Shown here in pieces: positions 24,205 to 32,596 of a stretch of DNA of 64,000 bases (the first letter of the stretch is position 1; every line of letters begins with the position of its first letter). The DNA lies in NCBI GenBank assembly GCA_963839175.1, contig CAWIUB010000035.1, forward strand, positions 1 to 64,000, written 5' to 3'. The translations under genes were made by a program, and so were the position numbers. The stretch is from CAWIUB01 sp963839175. Its GTDB lineage: Bacteria > Actinomycetota > Actinomycetes > Mycobacteriales > Jatrophihabitantaceae. The notes below the pieces were generated by a model. The model was not told the origin of the DNA. It did no database searches and saw only the letters and a list, made by a program, of their open reading frames with translations.

Positions 24205-25779
24205 TTACCCGGTCGGGGTGCGCTCGGAGGCTTGAGCGCCTTCCGCGGCCCGCGTGCTGCGGATGTCGTGGCCAACCGACGTGAGGCACTTGCCGTCGGT
24301 GAGCCGCCACTTCCAGCCGTGCATCTGGCAGGTCAGCACATCGCCGTCGACGTGCCCGAAGCGGGTCAGATCCGCCTTGAGGTGCGCGCAGCGACGCTGG
24401 ACTTCCCAGCCGTCCAGCCGCACCATTTCGGCAGCCTCGGCGGCGTTCTGCTCGGTGAACCAGCCCTCGGCGTAGTTCAGCCGCTCCTCGGACAGGCACT
24501 TGAAGAAGACGTAGATGAACTCGTTGTACGGCCCGATGCGCTGCGCCGAGAACCGGCAGGACAGGAACAGGCTGTTGACCCAGTCGATCTCGTGCTCCGC
24601 GATCAGCTGCTCGAGATACGCGCGTCGGGTGCGGAACCGGTAGCGCACCTTCTCCCCCGCGTATTCGCGGACCTCGCGGGAGACGAAGTCGATGACGAAG
24701 TCGACGTCGCCCCGGTCGTCGTCCTCGGCCGTGAACCGAATACCGCCGTCGATGCCGCGGGCCATGTGCTCCGCTTCCTCCAGCAGCGGGGTGAACCACT
24801 TGGTGAGCTCGGCCAGCACGTCGATCTCGGGGTGCGCCCACCCTGCCTTGACCGCCTCGACGGCGGGCATGCGCCGGGCCTGGTACTCGCGCAGGTACTG
24901 CTCCTTATGCTCGAACACCAGCGCCGCGTCGTACGGGTGGATCACCGGGCAGTCCGGCTGATCCACTTCGGCGATCGTCCCGGGCAGCAGCAGCCGTCCC
25001 TCGTCGTGGCCGCGTTCGGCTAGCCAGGACAGGTACACACTCTGGTCCGGGAAGATGTTCGCCTCGTCGCCGAAGATGTCGTTGAACCCCCACAGCTCCT
25101 CGTCCAGGAAGCACGGCGGCCCGGCCGTCGGGAACACGAACCGCGCGCCGCATTCGTCGATGTACCGCAGCGTCCGGTCGAACTGCCGGTCCCGCTTCTG
25201 GAACCCGAGCGCCTGCTTGGCCCGCTTGGGCAGCTCGTACACCATCGGGTACCAGATCGCCCCGGAGAACTGCACCAGGTACGCGTCGATCGGTCCCAGC
25301 TCGGTGAAGATCGACAGCTCGGACGGCCGGGCGTCGTTCTGGTTGAGCAGCCGCTGCTGGCCGTCGTAGATCCACAGCGACGAATCGCCGATCGGCCCAT
25401 CGGTGGGCGAGACCAGCGACTGGATCATGATCTGCAATCCGTCGATCTCCACCACTTCTTCGGATGCCGGCGCGACGAAGTTGTGGAATCCCAGCTCGCG
25501 CAGGGAGTCCTCCAGCTCGCTCGTCGGGAACTCTGGCAGCAGGACGGTGATGTCTTTACGGACGTGCCGGCGCAGGTGCTCGGGGTCGAAGTGGTCGTGG
25601 TGCAGGTGGCTGACGAACAGGTAGTCGGCCTGCCCGAGCGCGTCCCAGTCCAGCTGGGCGTTGTCGGGGAACGGGAACCACGAGCCGAAGTACGCGGGGT
25701 TGACCCAGGGGTCTGTGAGGATGCTGCCGTGCGCGGTCTCGATGAGGACGCTGGCGTGCCCCAGCCCGGTCAGTCGCAT
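24205..25779 (-). CDS. namH: MBL-fold/Rieske protein, UDP-N-acetylmuramic acid hydroxylase-like
   Basis: The 524-residue protein joins an N-terminal metallo-beta-lactamase-like domain (HLHHDH at 58-63) to a C-terminal Rieske [2Fe-2S] centre (Cys464-Ala-His466 and Cys484-Gln-Met-His487 in CQMHGWKW). This order is that of mycobacterial NamH (Rv3818) and vertebrate CMP-Neu5Ac hydroxylase. It would convert UDP-MurNAc to UDP-N-glycolyl-MurNAc for peptidoglycan. ATG 25779 follows AGGGAGC. It is flanked by two toxin-antitoxin modules. The name rests on architecture, not alignment. Confidence 0.82.
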   Translation of the reverse strand: MRLTGLGHASVLIETAHGSILTDPWVNPAYFGSWFPFPDNAQLDWDALGQADYLFVSHLHHDHFDPEHLRRHVRKDITVLLPEFPTSELEDSLRELGFHNFVAPASEEVVEIDGLQIMIQSLVSPTDGPIGDSSLWIYDGQQRLLNQNDARPSELSIFTELGPIDAYLVQFSGAIWYPMVYELPKRAKQALGFQKRDRQFDRTLRYIDECGARFVFPTAGPPCFLDEELWGFNDIFGDEANIFPDQSVYLSWLAERGHDEGRLLLPGTIAEVDQPDCPVIHPYDAALVFEHKEQYLREYQARRMPAVEAVKAGWAHPEIDVLAELTKWFTPLLEEAEHMARGIDGGIRFTAEDDDRGDVDFVIDFVSREVREYAGEKVRYRFRTRRAYLEQLIAEHEIDWVNSLFLSCRFSAQRIGPYNEFIYVFFKCLSEERLNYAEGWFTEQNAAEAAEMVRLDGWEVQRRCAHLKADLTRFGHVDGDVLTCQMHGWKWRLTDGKCLTSVGHDIRSTRAAEGAQASERTPTG

Positions 25780-25822
25780 CCGTGCTCCCTGTCGTTGGCG
25801 TCCCGACAACGGTATCCGGGTG

Positions 25823-26251
25823 CTACCCGGCGAGCGGGTTGACCCACCTGACCTCGGTGAAGCGCGCGAAGTCGGTGTCGGCTGACGCGATTGCCAAGCC
25901 ATGCTCGATTGCCAACGCGGCCAGGTGCGTATCCGAGACGAGATTGCCGGTGACCGAGTACTTCGCGATGAGCCCGCCGAGAACGCTCGCGTGCCCCTCC
26001 GTCGGCGCCGGGATCCAGGCCGTGTCGGCAGTGAGCCACGCCTCCACGAGGGCCCAGGCCTGTTCTGCGCGCAAGGGATGATCCGACGCACGCGGGCTCG
26101 TCGCGATCCGAAGAAACGCGGTCAGTGACTGCCAGGGCAAGCCAACCCGCTCTTGCCCATTTAGCTGGTCGACGAGCCAGTCCCTCGCCGGTTCATGCTG
26201 GCGCGCGGCGGCATCAACGGCATACAGGAGCAGGTTGGCGTCGACGATCAC
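25823..26251 (-). CDS. PIN-domain toxin (VapC-like), module 3
   Basis: The 142-residue PIN nuclease begins VIVDANLLLYAVDAAARQ and carries LVSDTHLAALAIEHGLAIAS and ADTDFARF, the conserved acidic sites. GTG start overlaps the antitoxin TGA by 4 bases. It ends 43 bases before the NamH start region. Confidence 0.92.
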   Translation of the reverse strand: MIVDANLLLYAVDAAARQHEPARDWLVDQLNGQERVGLPWQSLTAFLRIATSPRASDHPLRAEQAWALVEAWLTADTAWIPAPTEGHASVLGGLIAKYSVTGNLVSDTHLAALAIEHGLAIASADTDFARFTEVRWVNPLAG

Positions 26252-26481
26252 GGCGCGCGAGGGCCGTCGAGCTGCTCGAGCGCCTCCGCCACGTTGGTCA
26301 CATCGACGGTGAGCCCGATACGCGCCGTCGACTGTCGGAACGGCGTGCGCTCTGCGGCGGGCGCCACCAAGCCTCGACGAACCAGCCGGTTGACGGCCTC
26401 ACTCACCCCCACGTCGTCCTTCCGACGCAGCTGTTCGACCGCGGCGGCCACGTCGTCGGCCAGCGTGATCGTCGTCCTCAT
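26248..26481 (-). CDS. Ribbon-helix-helix antitoxin (VapB-like), module 3
   Basis: The 77-residue protein starts MRTTITLADDVAAAVEQLRR, the beta-strand plus helix of RHH DNA-binding antitoxins, followed by VSEAVNRLVRRGL. The acidic C-terminus would bind the toxin. A GCATCATGATGC palindrome lies 13 bases upstream of the start. Confidence 0.9.
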   Translation of the reverse strand: MRTTITLADDVAAAVEQLRRKDDVGVSEAVNRLVRRGLVAPAAERTPFRQSTARIGLTVDVTNVAEALEQLDGPRAP

Positions 26482-26493
26482 GCAGCCATCCTA

Positions 26494-26505
26494 GCATCAT
26501 GATGC
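26494..26505. promoter_or_regulatory. Palindrome GCATCATGATGC, likely module 3 operator
   Basis: This 12-base perfect palindrome lies just upstream of the module 3 antitoxin start, with weaker symmetry outside it (TAG...CTA). Placement fits autoregulation by a dimeric RHH antitoxin. Confidence 0.5.
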
Positions 26506-26580
26506 ACTACTGATCGCATCGAGACGAGGCTATCAACTGAGCGTTCGATGCAAGGAGCAGTTCACATGTTGAGCTAATTC

Positions 26581-26599
26581 CGTTGCGGCGATCGCAACG
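26581..26599 (-). terminator. Hairpin after the CHAT gene
   Basis: CGTTGCG and CGCAACG form a 7-bp stem around a 5-base loop, ending 10 bases beyond the CHAT gene stop on the transcript. No T run follows. Plausible intrinsic terminator. Confidence 0.5.
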
Positions 26600-26608
26600 T
26601 CGTTGCCG

Positions 26609-29224
26609 TCAGGCAGCACCGAACGCGACGAATGCGCGTGCGGTCACGTAATCCACCGGGCTTGACGAACTCATTCGGGCATCGCGCAAGGCATCCGCCG
26701 TTGATAGTCCGGCGCCTAGCCGATCATGGATAGAAACGGAGAAGGAGACCGCAGCTTCGTCGTCGATCGGCGCAACCGGAGCCAACATTGCGGCCATACC
26801 GAGTGGGCCTAGGGCGGTGAAGAGCCCCAGCATTTCGTCCGCACCAGTCACAGCACTAGAACCTGAGTCGCAGCTGGACAGGACCAGCCGATACGGAGCA
26901 CGACGCACGCCTTGCAAATCCAGCATGGTCAGCGGGCCATCGTGCATTTGCAACGATGAGAACAGTGGGTTGTCGCTGCGGAAACTACCGTGTGCAGCCA
27001 CATGTGCCAGCCAGCATCCGTCCAGCAGTCTCATCACGCTAGCCACGCTCGCAGCTTGGCCGGTCAAGATGCTGGTACCCGGGTATCGATCGGCCAAAGC
27101 CGCGACCTCGGCGCCCTGACTGCGCAGAGCCGGTCCAACGATCAGCCCAACTGAGTGTTCAGCCGGTTCATTGATGGTGGACGCGCGCAGCCAGGCCGCA
27201 GCGGACGGACTCACGGTCACCGATTGGTCCGCCAAAGACGGCAAGGCACCCCAAGGCAGCGGATGGAGCGCAGCCGGAGGTGCGACTACGAGGGCTCCAT
27301 TCCCTAAATCGCGCACGCTCGGCCCAAGAACCGTGCGTTCCAGGAATGCTCCGACCGTGGCGAGAACTTCCAGGTCGGCCTTAGAGCGCCCCTTGCGCGC
27401 CAACCGTCGTAGAGCAAATCGCGCGCTCTCCGCGGCGCCTAAAGCCTTCGCCCACGAACCCGCGACGTAGTGCTTGATGCCCGACCGGGACGCGACAAGT
27501 ACGTGGAGCGTGTCGTCGACTCGAACGATTTCCACGAGCTGAACGCCCCCTAGTGCGTTCAGTAGTTCGTCGAGGCTCGGCCGTTCGAGCGCAGCCTTGG
27601 CCGAACCCGGCTCGCGTAGGGTACGTTCACGGATCTCACGCTCTAGCCGTCGCCAACGCCGGTCCAGCGCGGTCGTAGCCGTCCCGTCGACAATCGCTTG
27701 ATCAAGCTTGAGCTTGACACGGCGTAGCTCTTCGAGGTCGTTCGCTAGCTGGAGATCCGCGGGAGCGCGAACTGGAGGGAGCGTGCTTGTTGTTGCCCGC
27801 CAGCGCTCACTCCACTGCAGCAATGATCGCGCATCATCGGAGGCAACGGCGGTGCGGAGTGCAAGCAGCGCCAGGGATGCGCCATGCGCGGTTGCGGCGG
27901 CCCTAGTCTCGAGCGCGCCGAAAGTCAATTGATGAGCATCGAGAATTTGCAGACCGCGTTCACAGCAGTCGTAGAGTGCCCGCCGCCGGCCCGATGCATC
28001 GGCCCGCAACGCTGCCGCGTGCCATCCCATCACCCGGTTGAGAGCAGAGCCATGCAACCGTCCCTTGCTGGCGAGGGTCAGGTGCTTTCGAGCCACCGGC
28101 TCCTGGGCGAGGGTCAAAGCAACCTGGCCAGCCAACAAGTGGGCCTCGACGACGTCAAGGAGGCCGTGTCTTTGCACCAAACCTGCGACCTCCGTCGCAT
28201 CTCGAAGCAGTCGAGGAGTTCGATCGCCCGCCGCGTACCTCGCTCGCACAACTCGCAGCCGCGCGAGCACCCGGCCTCGCTCTCTCCTCTGGTGGGCGAA
28301 CAGCCGCGTCGCGTCTCGCGCGTACCGCAGTGCCAAGTCCGGGTCGTCCGAAGCAAGGGCGGCATCCGCAACCCGGATGAGCGCGTTTGCGCGCAAGGCG
28401 GCAGCGGCACCCCGTTGACGCAGCAGCTCGATGGCTTGCTGGCCGGACTTCAATGCATCGGACGGCAGTCCGGCCGCAAGCAGCACCGCGCACCGGACCT
28501 CTGACAACTCCGGTGGCCGGGCACCCGCCAGCGCGTACATCTTCTCGGCCTGGTCGAAGTGGGCCAGCGCCTGGGGAAGTTCCCCACGCAAGGACGCCAC
28601 GAGGCCGCGATTTTCCCGCGCGACCGCCGACTCGAACGGCGCGCCTACGGCCGCGAGTAACGCCTCTGCGCTCGTCAGCGCGGCGTCCGCCGCTTCTGCC
28701 TGGCCACAGTCGATCAGTGCTTGCGCGAGGTTGACTTCGGCGCGTGCCTCCCAGAGGTGATCGCCGACTTGTGCAAGTGCGTGGGCAGCCTCCTCAAGGT
28801 CACGTATGGCTTCGACTGGGCGGCCCGCGATTTGCAAGACGACGCCGCGCCGCACAAGAACCCGTGCGGCCTCTGCGTCCGTTACCGCGGTACGCGCCTT
28901 GTCCAAGTGGCGCAAACCCTCACTGACGTGCCCTGCGAATGCGAGTGTTAACCCAAGGCTCGACTCGACGTCCGCGAGGCGCTGCGGACCAACCAACGCT
29001 GCATCGGCAAGCGCGGCACGAAGTTGCCGCACCGCGCCGACGGCATCTCCGAGCTCACGGGTCGCAATGCCAGCAGCTTGCCGCGCAAGTGAGCGCACCG
29101 CCGGATCGGTCGAACCATCGAGAAACCGCTTCGCGACCTTCAGCGCGTAAGCGGGGCGCGACAGCGCGATGATCGGCAGGTCATCGACGTCCACGGAATG
29201 GCCGGATGAAGACGAAGTTTCCAT
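26609..29224 (-). CDS. TPR-CHAT protein (caspase-like C-terminal domain)
   Basis: The 871-residue protein has a long helical-repeat N-terminal part (about 1-500, TPR-like: ALAHFDQAEKMYALAG, ARAEVNLAQALIDCGQAEAA) and a C-terminal CHAT domain. The likely catalytic dyad is His745 (AHVAAHGSF) and Cys785 (LVLSSCDSG), the usual CHAT spacing. PPAALHPLPWGALPSL matches the CHAT core. CHAT proteins are clan CD peptidases that cut specific partners; some act in defence. No signal peptide. It is divergent from a subtilisin-like protease 83 bases away. GTG at 29236 is an alternative start. Confidence 0.9.
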   Translation of the reverse strand: METSSSSGHSVDVDDLPIIALSRPAYALKVAKRFLDGSTDPAVRSLARQAAGIATRELGDAVGAVRQLRAALADAALVGPQRLADVESSLGLTLAFAGHVSEGLRHLDKARTAVTDAEAARVLVRRGVVLQIAGRPVEAIRDLEEAAHALAQVGDHLWEARAEVNLAQALIDCGQAEAADAALTSAEALLAAVGAPFESAVARENRGLVASLRGELPQALAHFDQAEKMYALAGARPPELSEVRCAVLLAAGLPSDALKSGQQAIELLRQRGAAAALRANALIRVADAALASDDPDLALRYARDATRLFAHQRRERGRVLARLRVVRARYAAGDRTPRLLRDATEVAGLVQRHGLLDVVEAHLLAGQVALTLAQEPVARKHLTLASKGRLHGSALNRVMGWHAAALRADASGRRRALYDCCERGLQILDAHQLTFGALETRAAATAHGASLALLALRTAVASDDARSLLQWSERWRATTSTLPPVRAPADLQLANDLEELRRVKLKLDQAIVDGTATTALDRRWRRLEREIRERTLREPGSAKAALERPSLDELLNALGGVQLVEIVRVDDTLHVLVASRSGIKHYVAGSWAKALGAAESARFALRRLARKGRSKADLEVLATVGAFLERTVLGPSVRDLGNGALVVAPPAALHPLPWGALPSLADQSVTVSPSAAAWLRASTINEPAEHSVGLIVGPALRSQGAEVAALADRYPGTSILTGQAASVASVMRLLDGCWLAHVAAHGSFRSDNPLFSSLQMHDGPLTMLDLQGVRRAPYRLVLSSCDSGSSAVTGADEMLGLFTALGPLGMAAMLAPVAPIDDEAAVSFSVSIHDRLGAGLSTADALRDARMSSSSPVDYVTARAFVAFGAA

Positions 29225-29307
29225 AGCGAGTAACACCGTAACGTGACCGCCATCGTGGACAATGGCGTAGCAGCTGTCATCGTTGGTGATCCATGGAGGG
29301 GGAGCAT

Positions 29308-30639
29308 ATGTCGCCTGAGGAGCTTGAGGCTGCGGGCCGTGAGGCCCTCACTCAGCGGTTCATCCCAGAGATTCGCACCGCACTCGCCGCAGCTCCAGAC
29401 GTGCGGGTCTGGCCGCCAAACTGGGCTGACATTGGCAGCATCGACTACTTCTACCGGACGAGTTCCCTCCTCGTCCGCGATGCGGACCTAGCCCGCGTCG
29501 GTACGGCGTTGGCTGCTCTTGGCGCGACGCCGCCGTCTGACGACAACGCGAACGAGGCGACACCTGAGCTTGCGCTGGTTGATGGTCTGACACGTATGCG
29601 AGCTCGGGTACGCGAGAGCCAGCACACCGCTGATCTCGTCATGGATCTTGACGGCCGCCTGGGCATCGGGGTCGCAACCCACGAGCACGCGTTCACCGTG
29701 AGCTACTGGGCCGGATGCCCGGCTACTGAACCCGAGCCCGTTCTGACTCCGCAGGCGGCAACGTCGCCTGTCGCCGTGAATGATGCGCTATGGCCGCCGG
29801 TCGGTGAACCTCTCGCAGGTGGCGGTGTCAAGATCTCGGTGATCGACACCGGTTTCGTCGCCGGCGCCCCGGGGTGGGCCCCGTGGTTGGAGGGCGTACA
29901 GGCCGATCCCGCGGACCTTGAGAACCCCGATCAGCTTCACATCAGCCCGTCGGGAATCACTTGGGAACCCGATGGGTACGCGGATCCCTACGCCGGTCAC
30001 GGCACTTTCATTTCAGGTGTGATCCGATGCGTCGCACCAGGTGCGTCGGTATCCGTCCAACGATACGCGGGCACGGCTGGCTTCGTGATCGAGTCCAGCC
30101 TGGTGACCCAGATCTACCAGGGTCTGGCGAGTGCTGCGGACATCTTCAGCATGTCGGCGGGCGGGTACACCCGCAATAATCTTCCGCCGCTGTCGTTCCA
30201 GACGCTGTGGGACAAGCGGCTCAGCAGGCTTGGCGGCATTGCCTTCGTCGCTGCGGCGGGAAATGACAGTGTCAGTGATCCGTTCTGGCCGGCGGCTTTC
30301 CCCTGGTGTGTCGGCGTGGGCTCCATGAGCCGGGATGGCCAGCGGCGTTCGTGGTTCAGCAACCATGGCTCTTGGGTCGATGTCTACGCTCCCGGAGAAG
30401 ACATCGTAAACGCCTATCCCCGGCTCAAGTACAAGACGATCGCCACGCAGACCGTCCGCGATACCTCCGCTGGAATCGTCACGTGGAGCGGAACGTCCTT
30501 CGCTGCTCCGATCGTCGCTGGCTTGATCGCTGGCCGGATGTCCCGCACGGGCGAGAACGCGAGGCAGGCGGCAGACAGCCTTCTGGTGGCAGCCCGCGGC
30601 CAGTTCCGCCCTTCTGTCGGCCCTCGGCTGTTCCCCTAG
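29308..30639 (+). CDS. S8 (subtilisin-like) serine protease, no signal peptide
   Basis: The 443-residue protein has an N-terminal region of about 170 residues, then the S8 fold with Asp180 (VIDTG), His231 (GHGTF), oxyanion Asn319 (AAGND) and Ser397 (GTSFAAP). GGAGGGGGAG just before ATG 29308 decides this start over ATG 29293. There is no secretion signal or membrane helix, so it should work in the cytoplasm. The N-terminal region may be an adaptor or inhibitory segment. It shares a 83-base divergent promoter region with the CHAT gene and precedes a sigma factor. Confidence 0.92.
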   Translation: MSPEELEAAGREALTQRFIPEIRTALAAAPDVRVWPPNWADIGSIDYFYRTSSLLVRDADLARVGTALAALGATPPSDDNANEATPELALVDGLTRMRARVRESQHTADLVMDLDGRLGIGVATHEHAFTVSYWAGCPATEPEPVLTPQAATSPVAVNDALWPPVGEPLAGGGVKISVIDTGFVAGAPGWAPWLEGVQADPADLENPDQLHISPSGITWEPDGYADPYAGHGTFISGVIRCVAPGASVSVQRYAGTAGFVIESSLVTQIYQGLASAADIFSMSAGGYTRNNLPPLSFQTLWDKRLSRLGGIAFVAAAGNDSVSDPFWPAAFPWCVGVGSMSRDGQRRSWFSNHGSWVDVYAPGEDIVNAYPRLKYKTIATQTVRDTSAGIVTWSGTSFAAPIVAGLIAGRMSRTGENARQAADSLLVAARGQFRPSVGPRLFP

Positions 30640-30836
30640 CGGCATGCCCGCTGCGCCGACGGTCGGCGAGTTGCCCAATCGCCCCGTGAAGCGGTAGACA
30701 GGGTTATCTAGCCGATACCCGGCGAAATCCCAGTGTCTTCCTCATCAGGGTGTATTTGCTTCAGCATGCGACCCTCCGTGGTTATGTATAGGGTGCAGTG
30801 CGACTACGCCGGGAGAGGAACGCGGGGTGTGTCACG

Positions 30837-31433
30837 ATGCGCGACGACCCGACGGTGATCGCGCTGGTTCGCCGCGCCCAGGACGGCGAACAGCGGGCCT
30901 GGGACGAGATCGTCGAGCGGTTCGCGCCGCTGCTGTGGGGGATCTGCCGTCGCTTCCGGCTGTCGGACGCGGACGCGCACGACGTGGGCCAGAACGTCTG
31001 GCTGCGCCTTGTCGAGCACCTGGCGAAGCTGCGCGAGCCGGCGGCGCTGCCCGGCTGGATCGCGACCACGACGAGGCGCGAGTGCATCCGCGCGCAGCGC
31101 TCGAGTTGGGACCACGAACGGGAGCAGATCGAGCCCGATGTGGAGCTGCCCGCCGACGAGGAGGCGACGCAAGTGGACCAGTGGCTGCTCGCCGACGAAC
31201 GCGACTCGGTGATTCGCGCCGCGTTCGCCCAACTGCAGCCGCGCTGCCAGCAGCTGCTCACCCTGCTAATGAAGGACCCGCCACCGGCGTATGCGCAGAT
31301 CAGTACCTCACTTCATATGCCGATCGGCGCTATCGGGCCGAACCGGGCCCGCTGCTTGGACAAGTTACGGCGCAGTCCATTGCTCGCGGAGTTCATCGAG
31401 AGCCGCACCCCCGCGGCGGGAATGGGTGGCTGA
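30837..31433 (+). CDS. ECF-type sigma-70 family factor
   Basis: The 198-residue protein has region 2 (VIALVRRAQDGEQRAWDEIV through VGQNVWLRLVEHLAKL) and region 4 (LQPRCQQLLTLL, YAQISTSLHMPIGAIGPNRA, CLDKLRR). It would direct RNA polymerase to a small regulon. No classical anti-sigma gene is adjacent; the next gene begins 1 base after the stop. It follows the S8 gene by about 200 bases in which no gene was seen. Weak ribosome site at ATG 30837. Confidence 0.9.
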   Translation: MRDDPTVIALVRRAQDGEQRAWDEIVERFAPLLWGICRRFRLSDADAHDVGQNVWLRLVEHLAKLREPAALPGWIATTTRRECIRAQRSSWDHEREQIEPDVELPADEEATQVDQWLLADERDSVIRAAFAQLQPRCQQLLTLLMKDPPPAYAQISTSLHMPIGAIGPNRARCLDKLRRSPLLAEFIESRTPAAGMGG

Positions 31434-31434
31434 C

Positions 31435-31887
31435 ATGACCGCAGCATGGTGGCTGGACGACGAGGAGTTGGTGGCGATCGTCCGCACGGCGTTGGAGCCG
31501 GTGCCGGAGAGCTTTATCACCGCGGGCAAGGCCGCGTTCGCCTGGCACAACATCGATGCCGAGCTTGCCGCGCTGACGTACGACTCGGCACGGGACGCGC
31601 TGGCCGGCGCCGGCATCCGAGCCGAGCCCGCGTCGCTGCGGTCACTCACCTTCGACGCGGAGAACCTGACGATCGAGCTGGAGATCATCGAGGACGTGCT
31701 GCACGGCCAGCTGGTCCCGGCGCATGCGGGGACGGTCGAGGTGCGTCATCCCAGCGGGGAAGCTCAGTCGGTCGAGGTGAATGACGTCGGCTACTTCACC
31801 GTCTCGCCGTTGCCGGCCGGACGATTCCGGCTCTACTGCGCGCCGGCGGAGGGCGAGTCGGTGCTGACCGATTGGATCACCCTGTAG
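31435..31887 (+). CDS. Sigma-coupled protein with C-terminal beta-sandwich (carboxypeptidase-regulatory-like)
   Basis: The 150-residue protein starts 1 base after the sigma stop. The N-terminal half is helical (WWLDDEELVAIVRTALEPV, AGKAAFAWHNIDAELAALTY). The C-terminal half (LVPAHAGTVEVRHPSG, VGYFTVSPLPAGRFRLYC) looks like the small beta domain found in carboxypeptidase-regulatory-like proteins. I recall similar proteins next to ECF sigma genes in streptomycetes. It may control the sigma factor or be a protease target; neither is shown by sequence. Confidence 0.75.
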   Translation: MTAAWWLDDEELVAIVRTALEPVPESFITAGKAAFAWHNIDAELAALTYDSARDALAGAGIRAEPASLRSLTFDAENLTIELEIIEDVLHGQLVPAHAGTVEVRHPSGEAQSVEVNDVGYFTVSPLPAGRFRLYCAPAEGESVLTDWITL

Positions 31888-31910
31888 CTTGGTACCAAGC
31901 ATGGTACCGT
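31888..31910. promoter_or_regulatory. Repeated GGTACC operator upstream of module 4
   Basis: CTTGGTACCAAG (31888-31899) is a perfect 12-base palindrome, followed 3 bases later by a second GGTACC in ATGGTACCGT. The spacing and location right before the antitoxin frame suggest paired operator half-sites for an RHH regulator. Confidence 0.55.
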
Positions 31911-31917
31911 CGTTGGT

Positions 31918-32193
31918 ATAGCCACGAACCTGCGCCTGAACCCCGAGGCGGAGCGGGCGCTCCGGGCCGAGGCTGCGCGCACCGGCGAGTCCCAGCAGAA
32001 CCTGATCCGCAGAGCCGTTGATCAGTACCTCGGGCTCGACAAGGCGCCGGCAGCGCAGTCCGACGCGGAAGCGCTCGTCGCTGCCGGCGTCGCCCGACCG
32101 GCGCGGTCGCAGTTCCGCAAAGCCGACCAGCTGATCTCGCTGCCGGACGGCATCACGACCCTCGATCTGCTCGACCGAAACGACCGCGTCTGA
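31918..32193 (+). CDS. RHH antitoxin (VapB-like), module 4, apparent ATA start
   Basis: The frame encodes 91 residues: (I)ATNLRLNPEAERALRAEA, RTGESQQNLIRRAVDQYLGL, an RHH antitoxin pattern. The codon where family members have Met is ATA (31918-31920). The frame upstream runs straight into the TAG of the previous gene with no ATG, GTG or TTG, so translation would need ATA or an internal CTG (31930). It lies 1 base before the PIN toxin gene. Either a non-canonical start or a crippled antitoxin. Confidence 0.7.
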   Translation: MATNLRLNPEAERALRAEAARTGESQQNLIRRAVDQYLGLDKAPAAQSDAEALVAAGVARPARSQFRKADQLISLPDGITTLDLLDRNDRV

Positions 32194-32194
32194 C

Positions 32195-32596
32195 GTGCGG
32201 ATCTACGTCGACAGCAGCGCCCTGCTCAAACGCGTCGTCCGGGAGGCCGACTCTGCCGAGTTGGTCGCCAGCCTTAGTTCCCGTGCCGGCGAAGGTGACG
32301 CCCTGATCTCCTCGTCGCTTGCCTGGGTGGAGGTAACCCGAGCCCTGCGAGCCCGGATCTCCGATGTCGAGTCGGCCCTCGCCTTGAGTGACGTCGCACT
32401 CTCCGGGATCCTCGAGCTGCCGATCGACGGCGGGGTGGTGGCACTCGCCCGGCGGCTGACGCCCCGCGTGCTACGAAGCCTCGACGCTATCCACCTGGCG
32501 TCCGCGGCACTCGCCGACGCCGAGGTGGTGGTGGCCTATGACGAGTGGCTGCTGGCTGCGGCGCGCGAGCACGGGTTCAGGCCGTCCTCGCCCTAG
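32195..32596 (+). CDS. PIN-domain toxin (VapC-like), module 4
   Basis: The 133-residue PIN nuclease has RIYVDSSALLKRVVREADS, the glutamate in SLAWVEVTRALRA, LRSLDAIHLASAALADA and VVAYDEWLLAAA. GTG start at 32195. Its TAG stop overlaps that of the convergent module 5 toxin within a CTAG. Confidence 0.92.
   Translation: MRIYVDSSALLKRVVREADSAELVASLSSRAGEGDALISSSLAWVEVTRALRARISDVESALALSDVALSGILELPIDGGVVALARRLTPRVLRSLDAIHLASAALADAEVVVAYDEWLLAAAREHGFRPSSP

Noticed and set aside
30640..30836. Promoter of the ECF sigma gene
   Set aside because: TTGCTT and TATGTA boxes can be found, but their spacing (over 20 bases) is not convincing.
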